NCBI GenBank assembly: GCA_050248155.1
Contig: JBFWSW010000014.1
Coordinates: 1-64,000, forward strand
Length of the DNA stretch: 64,000 bases
Origin: VFMC01 sp050248155
Lineage (GTDB): Bacteria; Actinomycetota; Acidimicrobiia; Acidimicrobiales; Ilumatobacteraceae
Direction of reading: 5' to 3'
In this document: positions 41,692 through 51,996 of the stretch, piece after piece
Layout: each line of letters starts with the position of its first letter
Numbering within the stretch: position 1 is the first letter of the stretch
Notes under the pieces: model-generated
Databases searched by the model: none
Seen by the model: only the letters and a program-made list of their open reading frames with translations
What the model was told of the DNA's origin: nothing
Position numbers and translations under genes: made by a program

Positions 41692-42363
41692 CTACAGCGC
41701 TGTGCGGAAGAGATCGAGCGTGCGGTCGAACGCCACAGCCGATGCCTCGGCGTCGTAGACCTCGGGGCGTGAGTCGTTGAAGAACGCGTGGTGCGTGCCC
41801 GGGTGGACGTGCAGGGTCGCGTCCTTGCCGAGATCGCGGAGCTGCGCCTCGAGCGAACGGACCGAGGCGGGATCGGCGAAGTCGTCGAGCTCGGCGTACT
41901 CGCCGACGATCTTGGCCTGGATCGCCGACCAGTCCGGCTGTGCGGACTCCCACGGGATGACGCCGTAGTACGGCGCCACCGCAGCCACTGCGTCGGGGCG
42001 CTTCGCGGCGATCACGAGCGCCAGCCCGCCACCCATGCAGTACCCGACCACGCCGATCGTCGATCGGCCGGTGCGCTCCTGCAGCAGCGCGATCGCGCCG
42101 GACATGTCCTTCGCTGCCTGATCGATGTTCATCGCCATCATCAGCTTCCCGGCACCGTCGGGCTCGGTCGTGCTCTGGCCGTGGTAGAGGTCGGGGGCGA
42201 GCGCGGTGAAACCCGCTGCCGCGAAGCGATCGACCACGTCCTTGATGTGCGGCACGAGCCCCCACCACTCCTGGATCACGAGCACACCCGGCCCGGTCCC
42301 GTCCCCTGCGAGATAGCCGTCGCAGGTGTGCCCGTTGCTCGGGAACGTCACCATGTCACCCAT
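41692..42363 (-). CDS. Dienelactone hydrolase family protein
   Basis: A 223-residue alpha/beta hydrolase. The cysteine nucleophile is in VVGYCMGGGLAL, the acid in QEWWGL or the following strand, and the histidine in HPGTHHAFFND. Members hydrolyse dienelactone or related esters; substrate not evident. It starts at 42363 (or ATG 42354) and is divergent from the beta-alanine aminotransferase-like gene; its stop abuts the end of the CitE gene. Confidence 0.86.
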   Translation of the reverse strand: MGDMVTFPSNGHTCDGYLAGDGTGPGVLVIQEWWGLVPHIKDVVDRFAAAGFTALAPDLYHGQSTTEPDGAGKLMMAMNIDQAAKDMSGAIALLQERTGRSTIGVVGYCMGGGLALVIAAKRPDAVAAVAPYYGVIPWESAQPDWSAIQAKIVGEYAELDDFADPASVRSLEAQLRDLGKDATLHVHPGTHHAFFNDSRPEVYDAEASAVAFDRTLDLFRTAL

Positions 42364-42395
42364 GACCCGAACCTACCTCAGCAGGACGACCGGCT

Positions 42396-42413
42396 GATTG
42401 TCCGGGCACAATC
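42396..42413. promoter_or_regulatory. Putative operator GATTGT-N6-ACAATC of the pyrimidine catabolic genes
   Basis: A perfect 6-bp inverted repeat with the core TTGT-N6-ACAA (42398-42411). The same core occurs before the ureidopropionase gene. Here 32 bases separate it from the -10 box at 42444, there 31. The MocR-type regulator encoded at 53605 is a candidate to bind it. Confidence 0.6.
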
Positions 42414-42443
42414 GGCGGTCTGTACCGCACCATCTGTGTCGCA

Positions 42444-42449
42444 TACGCT
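42444..42449 (+). promoter_or_regulatory. -10 box TACGCT of the aminotransferase gene
   Basis: TACGCT followed by six bases and the ATG at 42456; leaderless arrangement downstream of the TTGT-N6-ACAA site. Confidence 0.5.
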
Positions 42450-42455
42450 GAGGCG

Positions 42456-43832
42456 ATGACCGCCCTCGAGACCCGCCCGTCCGACGCGTACACCAACGAC
42501 CGCGCGTACGTCTTCCACTCGTGGAGTGCGCAAGCGGCACTCAAGCCCGTCGTCATCGCCGGTGCCGAGGGGAGCTGGTTCTGGGACGACCAGGGCAACC
42601 GGTTCCTCGACTTCTCGAGCCAGCTCGTCAACATGAACATCGGGCACCAGCACCCCAAGCTCGTCGCCGCGATCCAGGAGCAGGCGGGCCGCCTGTGCAC
42701 GGTGTCGCCCGTGTTCGCCAACGACGCGCGCAGCGAAGCGGCGCGGTTGATCGTCGAGGCCGCCAACGTGGGCGCGGACGCCGACGCGGCGAACGCGCTG
42801 TCGATGGTGTTCTTCACCAACGGTGGCGCCGAGGCGACCGAGAACGCGATCCGCATGGCACGGCTGCACACGGGACGGCACAAGGTGCTCACCACCTACC
42901 GCAGCTACCACGGCGCGACTGCCGGCGCGATCACGATGACGGGTGACCCCCGCCGGTGGCCGAGCGAACCGGCGATGGCCGGCGTGGTCAAGTTCTGGGG
43001 CCCCTACCCCTACCGCAGCGCGTTCCACTCCGCAGACGAGGCCGAGGAGACCCAGCGCGCGCTGCAGCACCTCGCCGAGGTGTTGATGGTCGAGGGAGCG
43101 CACACCGTCGCGGCGATCGTCCTCGAGACCGTCGTCGGCACCAACGGCATCCTCGTCCCGCCGCCCGGCTACCTCGAGGGTGTCCGCGAGATGTGCGACC
43201 GCCATGGGATCATGCTCGTCTGCGACGAGGTCATGGCCGGGTTCGGACGCTGCGGCGAGTGGTTCGCGTTCCAGAAGTGGGGCGTCCGGCCCGACCTCGT
43301 GTGCTTCGCGAAGGGCGTCAACAGCGGGTACCTCCCGCTCGGCGGCGTCGTCATCGGGCGCCATGTGGCCGACTCGTTCCGCGATCGACCGTTCCCGGGT
43401 GGGTTGACGTATTCGGGTCACCCGCTCGCCTGTGCGTCCGCCGTCGCGAGCATCAACATCTTCAAGGAAGAGGGCATCGTCGAGCACGCCCGGATGCTGG
43501 GGACCGACGTCATCGGGCCCGAGCTCGAGAAGATCAAGGCCAAGCACCCGAGCGTCGGTGACGTGCGCGGCCTGGGCGTGTTCTGGGCGATCGAGCTGGT
43601 GCGCGACCGCGAGACTCGCGAACCGCTCGTGCCGTTCAACGCCAGCGGGGCTGACAACCAGCCGATGGTCGATCTCGCCGCCGCGTGCAAGGCCAAGGGT
43701 CTGTGGCCCTTCACCCACTTCAACCGCATGCACGTCGTCCCGCCGTGCACCACCCCGGTCGACGAGGTGCACCAGGGCCTCGCGATCATCGACGAAGCCC
43801 TCTCCGTGGCCGACGCGCTCACCACCGGCTGA
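42456..43832 (+). CDS. Class III aminotransferase, probable beta-alanine (3-aminoisobutyrate) transaminase
   Basis: A 458-residue PLP transaminase with FFTNGGAEATENAIRMAR, the Asp in CDEVMAGFGR, the PLP lysine in CFAKGVNSGYLPLGG and GLTYSGHPLACASAVASI. Such enzymes convert beta-alanine or 3-aminoisobutyrate, the products of reductive pyrimidine breakdown, to semialdehydes. That fits the dehydrogenase, hydrolase and ureidopropionase genes on the facing strand. Operator and promoter resemble those of the ureidopropionase gene. Confidence 0.88.
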   Translation: MTALETRPSDAYTNDRAYVFHSWSAQAALKPVVIAGAEGSWFWDDQGNRFLDFSSQLVNMNIGHQHPKLVAAIQEQAGRLCTVSPVFANDARSEAARLIVEAANVGADADAANALSMVFFTNGGAEATENAIRMARLHTGRHKVLTTYRSYHGATAGAITMTGDPRRWPSEPAMAGVVKFWGPYPYRSAFHSADEAEETQRALQHLAEVLMVEGAHTVAAIVLETVVGTNGILVPPPGYLEGVREMCDRHGIMLVCDEVMAGFGRCGEWFAFQKWGVRPDLVCFAKGVNSGYLPLGGVVIGRHVADSFRDRPFPGGLTYSGHPLACASAVASINIFKEEGIVEHARMLGTDVIGPELEKIKAKHPSVGDVRGLGVFWAIELVRDRETREPLVPFNASGADNQPMVDLAAACKAKGLWPFTHFNRMHVVPPCTTPVDEVHQGLAIIDEALSVADALTTG

Positions 43833-43850
43833 CCCCACCGACCGACCGTT

Positions 43851-43893
43851 GCGATGAGAGATGAGCGGCGATCTGCCACTCATCTCTCATCGC
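43851..43893. repeat. 43-bp palindromic repeat, copy 3 (between convergent genes)
   Basis: One base different from copy 2, breaking a single stem pair. It lies between the 3' ends of two converging genes (stops at 43832 and 43913), a position suited to bidirectional termination. Confidence 0.87.
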
Positions 43894-43912
43894 GCTGGTG
43901 GTTCCCGTCAGA

Positions 43913-45175
43913 TCAGGCGCCGCCCTCGGTGAGGGTGACCTCGATCGGGGCGTAGCTGCTGCCGTTCACGTCGACACCTTCGTCACCCAGTTGCTGCAAC
44001 GCCGCCGTGACGATGTCGTTCGTCCAGGCGGTGTCGTCCGGAGCCTTGGTGAGCACGGTTGCGCCGTCGAGGTTCGGGGTGCCGCTGGCGATCTCGATCG
44101 TGCGCGCGTACGCGTCGGGATCGATGTAGCCGACGCCACCCTCGGCGGGCCAGATGAGCTTGTTGATCTCGTTCATCTGCCACAGCTGGTGCGTGGCGCC
44201 GAGCGTCGAGCCCTTGGCCACCACGATGTCCCGGCAGGCGTCGACGTTGTCGCGGCAGTACGCCCAGCCCTTGATCGAGCCCTTCACGAAGGCGAGCGCC
44301 TCACCGCAGTACGCCGGATCGGAGAGGCGGGCCTCGTCGGCCCAGATGGCGTCCTGCAACATGCCCACGCCCTCCTCCTCGTACGACACCACGTTGAGGT
44401 CGTCGGCGGTGTAGAGCTCGCCGGTGTCGGGGTTGACCGCCTCGAGCACCTGCGCGTACTCGTTGTAGGTCATCGCCTCGGCAGCGTCGATGTCACCGGC
44501 GAGCAGGCCGGCCATGTCGAAGTTCTGCTGGATCAGCGTGACGTCGCTGGCGGGATCGAGCCCGGCCTTCGCCAGCGCGGCGAAGATCTCGTACTCGTTG
44601 CCGAAGCCCCAGTTGCCGATCTTCTTGCCGGCGAAGTCGGCCGCCGACGTGATGCCCGCGTCCTTGAAGCTCACCTGCAGCGTGCCGCTGCGCTGGAAGA
44701 TCTGAGCGATGTTGGTCACCTTGGCGCCTGCCTCGCGCTCGGCGAGCGCCTTCGGCACCCACGAGATGGCGAAGTCGACGGCGCCGCTCGCGAGCGTCTT
44801 CTGTGGCTGGATCTCGACGCCACCCTCGACGATCTCGACGTTCAGGCCCTCGTCCTCGTAGAAGCCCTGCTCGACCGCGGCGAAGTAACCGCCGAACTGG
44901 GCCTGGGTGAACCACTGCAGCTGCAGCTTCACGTCGGCACCCGAGGGTGCGGTGCAGTTCGCGACGTCGACTTTCAGCCCGCCGGTCGACGGCGCCGTGG
45001 AGCCACCGCTCGTCGTCCCCGGCGCCGCTGTCGTGTCGGCTGCCGCAGCCGTGGTCTCGGCGGCAGGCGCCGTCGTGCTCGCCGCGTCGTCATCGTCGTC
45101 GCCGCCGCAGGCTGCGACGAGCAGGCCCGCGAGGCTCAAGGCGGTGAACGCCTTGACAGCTCGTGTGGTTCGCAT
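43913..45175 (-). CDS. ABC transporter substrate-binding lipoprotein (NMT1/SsuA-like)
   Basis: A 420-residue lipoprotein with signal and lipobox LLVAACGG (lipidated C23), an acidic and Thr/Ala-rich linker to about residue 65, and a type 2 periplasmic-binding domain beginning LQLQWFTQAQFGGYFAAVEQ. NMT1-like proteins bind pyrimidines, thiamine precursors or sulfonates; the neighbouring catabolic genes point to a pyrimidine or hydantoin. It is the end gene of the transporter set, 69 bases after the permease. Confidence 0.88.
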   Translation of the reverse strand: MRTTRAVKAFTALSLAGLLVAACGGDDDDDAASTTAPAAETTAAAADTTAAPGTTSGGSTAPSTGGLKVDVANCTAPSGADVKLQLQWFTQAQFGGYFAAVEQGFYEDEGLNVEIVEGGVEIQPQKTLASGAVDFAISWVPKALAEREAGAKVTNIAQIFQRSGTLQVSFKDAGITSAADFAGKKIGNWGFGNEYEIFAALAKAGLDPASDVTLIQQNFDMAGLLAGDIDAAEAMTYNEYAQVLEAVNPDTGELYTADDLNVVSYEEEGVGMLQDAIWADEARLSDPAYCGEALAFVKGSIKGWAYCRDNVDACRDIVVAKGSTLGATHQLWQMNEINKLIWPAEGGVGYIDPDAYARTIEIASGTPNLDGATVLTKAPDDTAWTNDIVTAALQQLGDEGVDVNGSSYAPIEVTLTEGGA

Positions 45176-45244
45176 GGATCTCCCCTTCTGGTTTGTGGTG
45201 CTTTGGGTCCGGTCACGACCGGCGGGTTGGTGGTTGGATGTTGC

Positions 45245-46030
45245 TCACCCGGAGGTCCGCCGCCGCTGCCACGGAACGGCGACGTACTCCAGGAGAAGGG
45301 CGGCGACGAAGAACATGAGCCCGAGGATCGATCCGCCCACCACGTAGGCGAAGCCGAGTGCCTTGTTCCTGCCGCCGAGAGCATTGGAGATCTTGCTGCC
45401 GAGTCCGTCCTGCGTGCCGCCGAAGTACTCGGACACGACCGCGATGATGACCGCGACCGGCACGGCCGTGCGGATGCCGGTGAACAGGTACGGCAGGGTG
45501 TTCGGGAGCCGCACCTTGCGGAGGATCTGCCGCGGCGTCGCCGCGTACGACCGCATGAGCTCGAGCTGGGTCGCGTCGTTCTGGCGCAGCCCCTTGGCGA
45601 CGTTCACGAACACGATGAAGAACACGGCGAGCGTCACCATGATCCGCCGGCCGATCTGGCTGTCGAGGGGGTACATCCGGTTCAAGACGCCGACGATGAC
45701 GACCGCCGGGATCGCCGCGAGGGTGACGGCGAGTGGGTCGACGACCTCGTTCACGGCACGGAACCGGTTCGCGAACACGGCCAGCACGAACCCGAGCGCG
45801 ATGCCGCACACCATGCCCACCAGCGCGTTCATCCCCGTCACCCCGCACGCGCTGCGCACGAGGTCGGACTTGTCGGTGAGCTCGGTCCAGATCGCGCTCG
45901 GCTTGGGCACGACGAACGGCTGGATGTCCTTCCACTCGACCCACCACTGCCACAGCAGGACGAAACCCACGCCGAAGACGACGGGAGGGAGCACGAGCCC
46001 GACGACGCGTCGGAGGCGGGTGAGGGTCAT
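45245..46030 (-). CDS. ABC transporter permease (SsuC/ThiX-like)
   Basis: A 261-residue permease with about six membrane spans. The ATPase-contact loop reads ELMRSYAATPRQILRKVRLPNTLPYLFTGI, typical of the BPD_transp_1 nitrate/sulfonate/pyrimidine importers. The start overlaps the ATPase stop by four bases. A second, different permease is encoded upstream, so the importer probably uses a heterodimer. Confidence 0.88.
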   Translation of the reverse strand: MTLTRLRRVVGLVLPPVVFGVGFVLLWQWWVEWKDIQPFVVPKPSAIWTELTDKSDLVRSACGVTGMNALVGMVCGIALGFVLAVFANRFRAVNEVVDPLAVTLAAIPAVVIVGVLNRMYPLDSQIGRRIMVTLAVFFIVFVNVAKGLRQNDATQLELMRSYAATPRQILRKVRLPNTLPYLFTGIRTAVPVAVIIAVVSEYFGGTQDGLGSKISNALGGRNKALGFAYVVGGSILGLMFFVAALLLEYVAVPWQRRRTSG

Positions 46031-46857
46031 CGGTCCTCGATCCCGGGCGGACGTTCGGCCTCCACGCCGCGCAAGGCTTCGCGCACCTCGGTCACCTTCT
46101 CGAAGAACCCTGTCGCCTCGCGCGTGAGCTCGTCGCGGTCGCTCCCGAGCTTGACGTCGACGATCTCGGTGATCCGGCCGGGACGAGGCGACATCACGAC
46201 GACGCGGTCGGCCAGGTACACGGCCTCGGGGATCGAGTGGGTGACGAAGACGACGGTCGTGCCCGTGTCGGCACAGATGCGCAGCAGCTCTGCCTGCATG
46301 TGCTCACGGGTCATCTCGTCGAGCGCACCGAACGGCTCGTCCATCAACAGCAGCTGTGGGTGCGCCGCCAGGGCGCGGGCGATCGCCACGCGCTGCTGCA
46401 TGCCGCCCGACAGCTGCCACGGCATGTGCGAGCCGAAGTCGCCGAGCTTGACGAGCTCGAGCATCTCCCGGCTGCGCTGTCGGCGACGGGCTTTGTCCCA
46501 TCCCTTCAGCTCGAGGGGCAGCTCGATGTTGCGTTCGACGCTGCGCCATTCGAACAACCCGCTCTGCTGGAACGCCATCCCGTAGTCCTGATCGAGGCGC
46601 GCCTGGTGGGCGGACTTGCCGTTCACGAGCAGGTCGCCCGCAGTCGGCTCGATGAGGTCGGCGATCAGCCGCAGCAGCGTGGACTTCCCACACCCGGATG
46701 GCCCGATGAGCGAGATGAACTCGCCGGGCTCGACCACCAGGTCGATGTCGACGAGGGCGTCGACGTGACCGCGTTGCGGTGTCTCGAACCGCTTGCTGAC
46801 GCCCGACGTCAGAACGGCGGGATGTCCCGTGGCCGGGTCGGTTGGATGGTCGCTCAC
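46027..46857 (-). CDS. ABC transporter ATP-binding protein (SsuB/ThiZ-like)
   Basis: A 276-residue ATPase with Walker A GPSGCGKST, Q-loop AFQQSGLFEWRSVERN, signature LSGGMQQR, Walker B LLLMDEPFGALDE and the H-loop VTHSIPEAV. It powers the two neighbouring permeases. GTG start, overlapping the stop of the upstream permease (GTGA). Confidence 0.92.
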   Translation of the reverse strand: MSDHPTDPATGHPAVLTSGVSKRFETPQRGHVDALVDIDLVVEPGEFISLIGPSGCGKSTLLRLIADLIEPTAGDLLVNGKSAHQARLDQDYGMAFQQSGLFEWRSVERNIELPLELKGWDKARRRQRSREMLELVKLGDFGSHMPWQLSGGMQQRVAIARALAAHPQLLLMDEPFGALDEMTREHMQAELLRICADTGTTVVFVTHSIPEAVYLADRVVVMSPRPGRITEIVDVKLGSDRDELTREATGFFEKVTEVREALRGVEAERPPGIEDR

Positions 46858-47783
46858 GTCGACTCCTGTGGTCGGTTGCGCATCATCCGACGATCGACGC
46901 CGACGACGATGAGCGCCATCGCGATGCCGAGCACCGCCGATCCCAACACCGCCGCGTACATCTTCGCCGGATCACTCGAGGCCTCCATGCCGTAGGCGAG
47001 GATCTTGCGACCGACACCCTGGGGGACACCGAGCGAGATCTCCGACACCACGACACCGACGACGGCTGCCGCGCCGGCGATGCGGAGCGCCGGCGCGATG
47101 AACGGCACGGCTGCCGGGAAGCGGAGCTTGACGAGCGTTCGCCACCACCCGGCGGCGTACGAGTCCATCAGCTCGAGCGACGCAGCCGAGGCCGACTGCA
47201 GCCCGCGCAGCGTGCCGAGCGCGACCGGGAAGAACGCGAGGAAGACCCCGAGGATGATCGCGCCGGCCCAGTACTCGGTGGCCCAATCGCGGCTCGCGTA
47301 GCCGATGAGCGACATGATGAGCGGCCCGAGCACGATGATCGGCACGGTCTGCGACAGGACGATGTAGGGCATGAACGCGCGCTCGACGACCTTGAATCGT
47401 GCCATCAGCACGGCAAGCCCGACGCCGAGGAGCGAGCCGAGGACGAAGGCCGTGAACGCAGTGCGAAACGAGTACCAGGTCGCGACGGCGACCACGCGCA
47501 GCACCGAGTCCGATCCGCCACGCACCTCGGGCTCGCGGAGGCGGTCGATCATGTCCCACACGTGCGGCATCGAGAGGTCGCTGGACCGGGGTAGCAGGTG
47601 CACCCCCAGCAACGACGCCCCGTCCTCCGGGCCGACCGCCTTGTAGAGCTCCCACACGGCGGCGACGAGCGCGAACGAGATCGGGAACATCACCACTCGC
47701 CGCGCCCGTCGTCGCGCCGCCGAACGACCGGCGGGCGCGCCAGCTGCAAGGGGCTCGTCGGCAGGAGCGAGGGCGATCGCCAC
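46854..47783 (-). CDS. ABC transporter permease, second subunit
   Basis: A 309-residue permease with an Ala/Arg-rich cytosolic start and about six spans. The coupling loop is LELMDSYAAGWWRTLVKLRFPAAVPFIAPAL-like (ELMDSYAAGWWRTLVKLRFP). The GTG at 47783 lies two bases after the stop of the LLM oxidoreductase gene, so enzyme and importer form one operon. Confidence 0.86.
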   Translation of the reverse strand: MAIALAPADEPLAAGAPAGRSAARRRARRVVMFPISFALVAAVWELYKAVGPEDGASLLGVHLLPRSSDLSMPHVWDMIDRLREPEVRGGSDSVLRVVAVATWYSFRTAFTAFVLGSLLGVGLAVLMARFKVVERAFMPYIVLSQTVPIIVLGPLIMSLIGYASRDWATEYWAGAIILGVFLAFFPVALGTLRGLQSASAASLELMDSYAAGWWRTLVKLRFPAAVPFIAPALRIAGAAAVVGVVVSEISLGVPQGVGRKILAYGMEASSDPAKMYAAVLGSAVLGIAMALIVVGVDRRMMRNRPQEST

Positions 47784-47785
47784 CC

Positions 47786-48814
47786 TCAGGCCTTTGCTCT
47801 CACGTGCTCGGCGATGGCCGGCATGACCTTCTCGCCGTACGCGCTGAGGGTGTGGTCCTTGTCGTCGTGCTGCAGGTAGATGGCGAACTGGTCGACGCCG
47901 AGCGCGCGGAGCTGCTGCATGCGCTCGATGTGCACCTCGGGTGGCCCGACGATGCAGAAGCGGTCGACGATGTCGTCGGGCACGAAGGTCGTGTGCGTGT
48001 TGCCCGCCTGGCCGTGCTCGTTGTAGTCGTAGCCCTGCCGTCCCTTGATGTAGTCGGTGAGCGCCTGCGGGATGGACGCGTCGTCGCCGTAGCGGGCCAC
48101 GATGTCGGCGACGTGGTTGCCGACCATGCCACCGAACCATCGGCACTGCTCGCGCGCGTGCGCCAACGCCCCTGGTGTGCCGTCGGTGACGTACGCCGGT
48201 GCAGCGACACAGATCGTGATCGCGTCGGGATCGCGCCCTGCAGCGGCCGCCGCGGTCCGAACCGCACCGATCGTCCACTCGGCGATCGACAGATCGGCCA
48301 GCTGCAGGATGAAACCATCGCCGACCTCCCCCGTCAGCGCGAGGGCCTTCGGTCCGTATGCCGCGACCCACACCTCGAGCTCGCTCTTCGATGCCCATGG
48401 GAGCCGGAGCTCGCTCCCCTTGTAGGCGACCGACCGCCCATTGGCGAGCTCGCGGATGACCTCGATGCTCTCGCGCAACGTGGCGAGCGTCGTCGGCGCG
48501 CCGTTGGTGACTCGAACCGCCGAGTCGCCGCGCCCGATGCCGCACACGGTGCGGTTGCCGAACATCTCGTTGAGGGTGGCGTAGACGCTGGCCGTCACCG
48601 TCCAGTCGCGTGTTGCCGGGTTGGTGACCATCGGCCCGACGACGACGTTGCGCGTCTCGGCGAGGATCTGGCTGTAGATGACGTACGGCTCCTGCCACAG
48701 GATGTGGCTGTCGAAGGTCCAGACATGGCTGAACCCGTACGCCTCCGCCCGCTTCGCCAGATCGACGACCCGCGCCGAAGGCGGCGTGGTCTGCAGCACC
48801 ACCCCGAACTGCAT
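47786..48814 (-). CDS. LLM-class flavin/F420-dependent oxidoreductase
   Basis: A 342-residue luciferase-like (beta/alpha)8 protein starting MQFGVVLQTTPPSARVVDLA, with FSHVWTFDSHILWQEPYV and CGIGRGDSAVRVTNG, close to the CPS_4043-type F420-dependent subgroup often found with hydantoinase/dihydropyrimidinase genes. It may carry out a redox step on the ring or its product. It lies seven bases downstream of the semialdehyde dehydrogenase gene. Confidence 0.84.
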   Translation of the reverse strand: MQFGVVLQTTPPSARVVDLAKRAEAYGFSHVWTFDSHILWQEPYVIYSQILAETRNVVVGPMVTNPATRDWTVTASVYATLNEMFGNRTVCGIGRGDSAVRVTNGAPTTLATLRESIEVIRELANGRSVAYKGSELRLPWASKSELEVWVAAYGPKALALTGEVGDGFILQLADLSIAEWTIGAVRTAAAAAGRDPDAITICVAAPAYVTDGTPGALAHAREQCRWFGGMVGNHVADIVARYGDDASIPQALTDYIKGRQGYDYNEHGQAGNTHTTFVPDDIVDRFCIVGPPEVHIERMQQLRALGVDQFAIYLQHDDKDHTLSAYGEKVMPAIAEHVRAKA

Positions 48815-48821
48815 GGCCTCG

Positions 48822-50312
<1,491 letters not shown>

Positions 50313-50393
50313 GACTACTCCTTGAGGAATGACGGCTCGCCGCAGCGAGACGAGCGGAGGACGGCGGAGTCGGGGTCATCGATCGAACCGATA

Positions 50394-50418
50394 GATCGGC
50401 GGCGGGGTTCCGCCGATC
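50394..50418. terminator. GC-rich hairpin between dihydropyrimidinase and mmsA genes
   Basis: Perfect 9-bp stem GATCGGCGG/CCGCCGATC with a 7-base loop in the 166-base gap between the two genes. It could attenuate read-through or protect mRNA ends. There is no T tract on either side, so intrinsic termination is uncertain. Confidence 0.4.
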
Positions 50419-50478
50419 GTGGTGAGAGCGATGAGCCCCGACGGAAGCCGTCCGGAGCGGACTGGAACGAATCGAGGA

Positions 50479-51927
50479 CTAGACGAGGTACTGACTCAAC
50501 CCGCGACGGACGAACTGCCCATGCCCCTTGCGCCCGACGTACTGATCGCCGGTGACGACCACCGACCCACGAGAGAGAACTGTGTCGACCTTGCCGTCGA
50601 TGACCCACCCCTCCCAAGACGAGTGGTCCATGTTCATGTGGTGCTTGTCGTTGATCCCGATCTTGGTCTTCTGGTTCGGATCCCACACGACGACGTCGGC
50701 GTCGCTGCCGGGCGCGATGACGCCCTTCTTCGGATACATGCCGAACATGCGCGCCGGCGTGGTGCAGCAGGTCTCGACCCAGCGCTCGAGGCTGAGCTCC
50801 CCGGCGACGACACCTTGGTAGATGAGCTCCATGCGGTGCTCGACACCACCCATGCCGTTCGGGATGGCCGAGAAGTTGCCGAGGCCGAGCTCTTTCTGGT
50901 CCTTCATGCAGAACGGGCAGTGGTCGGTGCTGACGACCGCGAGCTCGTTCATGCGCAGCCCCTTCCACAGGTCGCCGTGGTGGCCGTGGCCCATCTGGCC
51001 GACGAAGTGCGGGTCGTGCTCCTTCGACCGGATCGGGGGGCTGGCGACCCACTTGGCTCCCTCGAACCCGGGCTTCGCGAGGGTCTCTTCCAGCGTGAGC
51101 CAGAGGTACTGCGGGCACGTCTCGGCGAACACGTTGCGCCCGTGGTGCCGCGCCGCGGCGACCTCGTTCAGCGCGTCGCCGGCCGACATGTGCACGATGT
51201 ACAGGGGCACGTTCCCGGCCACGTGGCTGAGCACGATCGCCCGGTGGGTGGCCTCGGCCTCGAGCGGTGACGGCCGCGTGAAGCTGTGGTACTTGGGGTC
51301 GGTGTCGCCCCGGGCGAGCGCTTGCTGGACCAGCACGTCGATGGCGATGCCGTTCTCGGCGTGCATCATGATCATCGCCCCGCAGTCGGCGGCGGTCTGC
51401 ATCGCGCGCAGGATCTGGCCGTCGTCGCTGTAGAAGACACCGGGGTACGCCATGAACAGCTTGAAGCTGGTCACGCCCTCGTGCTCGGTGAGGTAGGTCA
51501 ACGCCTTCAGTGACTGCTCGTCGACGCCGCCGATGATCTGGTGGAACGCGTAGTCGACGGCGCACTCGCCCTCGGCCTTGCGGTGCCACTCGGCCAAGCC
51601 GTCGAACACGTTCTCGCCGTACCGCTGCAACGCCATGTCGACGATGGTCGTGACGCCGCCCCAGGCAGCGGCGCGCGTGCCGGTCTCGAAGGTGTCGCTC
51701 GCGAATGTGCCGCCGAATGGCAACTCCATGTGCGTGTGGACGTCGATGCCACCGGGGATGACGTACTTGCCGGACGCGTCGATGACCGTGTCGCAGCCCT
51801 GTTCGGCGCCCTCGAACCAGCCCGGTGTGCCGAGTGCGCTGACCGTCTCGCCGTCGATGAGGACGTCGTTGGCGACGACGCCTGTGGCCGAGACGACCTT
51901 GCCGTTCTTGATCAAGGTCTTCGCCAT
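50479..51927 (-). CDS. hydA: Dihydropyrimidinase / D-hydantoinase
   Basis: A 482-residue amidohydrolase that opens dihydrouracil, dihydrothymine or hydantoins. The metal site is complete: GGIDVHTHMELP (H64, H66), the carboxylated lysine in SFKLFMAYPG (K156), histidines in MMHAENG and YIVHMSAGDAL, and the Asp in VSTDHCPF. It should act before the ureidopropionase encoded just upstream. A GAGGGAGAG ribosome-binding site precedes the ATG. Confidence 0.94.
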   Translation of the reverse strand: MAKTLIKNGKVVSATGVVANDVLIDGETVSALGTPGWFEGAEQGCDTVIDASGKYVIPGGIDVHTHMELPFGGTFASDTFETGTRAAAWGGVTTIVDMALQRYGENVFDGLAEWHRKAEGECAVDYAFHQIIGGVDEQSLKALTYLTEHEGVTSFKLFMAYPGVFYSDDGQILRAMQTAADCGAMIMMHAENGIAIDVLVQQALARGDTDPKYHSFTRPSPLEAEATHRAIVLSHVAGNVPLYIVHMSAGDALNEVAAARHHGRNVFAETCPQYLWLTLEETLAKPGFEGAKWVASPPIRSKEHDPHFVGQMGHGHHGDLWKGLRMNELAVVSTDHCPFCMKDQKELGLGNFSAIPNGMGGVEHRMELIYQGVVAGELSLERWVETCCTTPARMFGMYPKKGVIAPGSDADVVVWDPNQKTKIGINDKHHMNMDHSSWEGWVIDGKVDTVLSRGSVVVTGDQYVGRKGHGQFVRRGLSQYLV

Positions 51928-51941
51928 CAGTTGCTCTCCCT

Positions 51942-51986
51942 CACATTCATCGCTGGCACATTCATCGCTGGCACATGCATCGCTGG
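51942..51986. repeat. Three tandem 15-bp repeats between ureidopropionase and dihydropyrimidinase genes
   Basis: CACATTCATCGCTGG occurs twice exactly and a third time with one change (CACATGCATCGCTGG). The array fills most of the 69-base gap. On the minus strand each unit contains an ATG, so it lies in the leader of the dihydropyrimidinase mRNA. A short hairpin CCAGCA-TCAT-TGCTGG (51991-52006) spans the ureidopropionase stop next to it. Confidence 0.75.
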
Positions 51987-51996
51987 CCCGCCAGCA

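Noticed and set aside
43851..43893. An intrinsic terminator at the palindromic repeat
   Set aside because: The hairpin is strong but no run of T follows on either strand, and the same sequence occurs inside a coding region, so it is called a repeat.
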